Assembly: GCF_009725165.1 (NCBI RefSeq)
Contig: NZ_WNZW01000008.1
Span: 62,001-126,000, forward strand
From: Paenibacillus woosongensis
GTDB taxonomy: Bacteria > Bacillota > Bacilli > Paenibacillales > Paenibacillaceae
Length of the DNA: 64,000 nt
Direction of reading: 5' to 3'
The notes under the pieces: model-generated
Databases searched by the model: none
What the model saw: the letters and a program-made list of their open reading frames with translations, nothing else
What the model was told of the DNA's origin: nothing
In this document: piece after piece, positions 63,475-64,000 of the stretch
How positions within the stretch are numbered: position 1 is the stretch's first letter
Layout of the letters: every line of letters begins with the position of its first letter
Position numbers and translations under genes: made by a program

Positions 63475-63637
63475 GCAGGCTAATCCCCCTCGGGGGATTA
63501 CTTGAAATGAGTTTACACAAAAATCTAGATAGACCCTTCCTTTTTCCTATTGAGCATAATTGACGTATTTGATCGCAGAATTTTATATAGCAGCAAGTCG
63601 CCCAACCCAGCAAACATGACTAGCCTCGGCAAAAAGC

Positions 63638-63670
63638 AAGAACCCTCCAAACAGTTGGAGGGTTCTGCAT
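63638..63670. terminator. Intrinsic terminator for the siderophore-binding protein gene
   Basis: AGAACCCTCCAA and TTGGAGGGTTCT form a perfect stem. On the minus strand it lies about 110 bases beyond the stop at 63780 and is followed by TGCTTTTTG. Confidence 0.65.
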
Positions 63671-63779
63671 TAAATTCTACTTCCACTAGCATGCAGCTTT
63701 CATTCAATTTCTTTCCGTTCAACTCTACTCTAAACCTACTCGCTGCCTACTCGATATCTACTCTAGACCTACTCCGTCT

Positions 63780-64000
63780 CTATTTGATGCCTTCTTGTAC
63801 TTCTTTGGCCATTTCCGGTACGGAGATCAATCCGCCGCCGGACAGGTACCAGTAGCTGGCATCAAGATAGATGATTTTGCCGTTCTTGTATGCGTTCGTC
63901 TTCTTCACCAGGTCGTTCTCCACCAGCTTGGATGCCGGATCTGCCTCCTGGCCTCCTTCGCTAACTACAGCGTCGCGATCAATGACGAACAGATAGTCCG
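63780..64000 (-). CDS. Iron-siderophore ABC transporter substrate-binding protein, C-terminal end (runs off the right edge)
   Basis: The minus strand from the window edge to TAG at 63780-63782 reads DYLFVIDRDAVVSEGGQEAD, then KLVENDLVKKTNAYKNGKII, YLDASYWYLSGGGLISVPEM, ending AKEVQEGIK. This matches the C-terminal lobe of type III periplasmic-binding proteins of the YclQ/FatB (petrobactin/catechol siderophore) type. About 73 codons are visible; the lipoprotein signal and N-lobe are outside the window. Confidence 0.85.
   Translation of the reverse strand, partial: DYLFVIDRDAVVSEGGQEADPASKLVENDLVKKTNAYKNGKIIYLDASYWYLSGGGLISVPEMAKEVQEGIK

Larger units (their letters stand above)
62828..63536 (+). 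mobile_element. IS256-family deletion derivative (709 bp) with terminal inverted repeats and 8-bp target duplication
   Basis: Left end 62828-62855 (GAGTCTGTAAAATAG then TTTGTGTAAACTC) and right end 63509-63536 (GAGTTTACACAAA then AATCTAGATAGACCC) are inverted copies. The element is flanked by TTCCTTTT at 62820-62827 and TTCCTTTT at 63537-63544, a perfect 8-bp duplication as made by IS256-family transposases. Inside are the N-terminal codons of an IS256-type transposase (62900 on), a four-unit repeat cluster (63018-63200), and degenerate C-terminal transposase codons (about 63370-63474). A full IS256-family element is about 1.3-1.5 kb, so most of the transposase gene is missing. Confidence 0.85.

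Noticed and set aside
63198..63855. Small ORFs in the IS remnant and after it
   Set aside because: They overlap the transposase 3' debris, the right terminal repeat, a terminator hairpin or the antisense of the siderophore-binding protein gene.

Overview
The window looks like a chromosomal segment of a spore-forming, Gram-positive Firmicute of the Paenibacillaceae (Paenibacillus-like). This is inferred from a ger spore-germination operon, a PdaA-type cortex deacetylase, GltC, a Fur/PerR repressor with a PerR-like box at a catalase gene, a cydABCD operon, YesM/YesN-type two-component control of a sugar transporter, a GH74 xyloglucanase with X2 and CBM3 modules, strong AGGAGG ribosome binding sites and frequent GTG/TTG starts. 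No rRNA, tRNA or CRISPR array was seen.

Layout. 1-2 kb: the N-terminal part of a chemotaxis receptor (runs off the left edge), then a PerR-like repressor overlapping a winged-helix regulator. 2-7.5 kb: a two-TM small protein convergent with a gerA-gerC-gerB operon whose proteins carry unusual low-complexity tails. 7.6-11.2 kb: an FAD/Rieske oxidoreductase and a PadR-DUF1700-DUF4097 envelope-sensing operon. 11.3-13.5 kb: an HExxH protein and a cystine-type ABC uptake pair with no ATPase. 13.6-16.6 kb: a 51-codon ORF, an intrinsic terminator, an ABC-F ATPase and an AlkA-type glycosylase. 16.7-19.5 kb: a membrane glycosylation cassette (GT-C transferase, frameshifted GT2, DUF2304, SMR-type flippase). 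19.5-26 kb: a frameshifted ABC-F gene behind a structured leader, then a heterodimeric ABC exporter with its MarR regulator. 26.6-32.5 kb: pdaA, two Gfo/Idh/MocA oxidoreductases, cidR/cidAB and a likely spore-surface protein. 32.8-39 kb: gdhA, convergent gltC, and the xyloglucanase. 39.5-45.7 kb: cydABCD. 46-54 kb: a secreted copper-amine-oxidase-N/PKD protein, a YgbA-family protein, an ABC-2 type transporter, catalase and an alpha/beta hydrolase. 54-62.4 kb: a sugar ABC transporter with a divergent YesN/YesM pair, then an AraC regulator divergent from a third oxidoreductase. 62.4-64 kb: repeats, an internally deleted IS256-family element and the C-terminus of a siderophore-binding lipoprotein.

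Most notable signals. (1) Both ABC-F genes have an intrinsic terminator and a short translated ORF in the leader, which suggests ribosome-mediated attenuation by translation inhibitors; one leader is a roughly 125-nt multi-stem RNA with a two-codon ORF. (2) A previously unnamed (to me) 23-bp repeat family occurs as two four-unit clusters, each arranged forward-forward-reverse-reverse with about 50-bp spacing; one cluster sits inside an IS256-family deletion derivative that has 28-bp terminal inverted repeats and a perfect 8-bp target duplication. (3) A second, roughly 190-bp multi-unit repeat occurs twice, 23 kb apart. (4) The GerA protein carries a long Gly/Trp-Gln-Gln/Pro triplet tail encoded by a 9-bp minisatellite. 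(5) CydC carries a charged repetitive insertion in its ATPase domain, and two Fnr/Rex-like palindromes flank the cyd promoter region. Two genes (the GT2 and the second ABC-F) have single-base frameshifts that could be sequencing errors, recent mutations or recoding sites.
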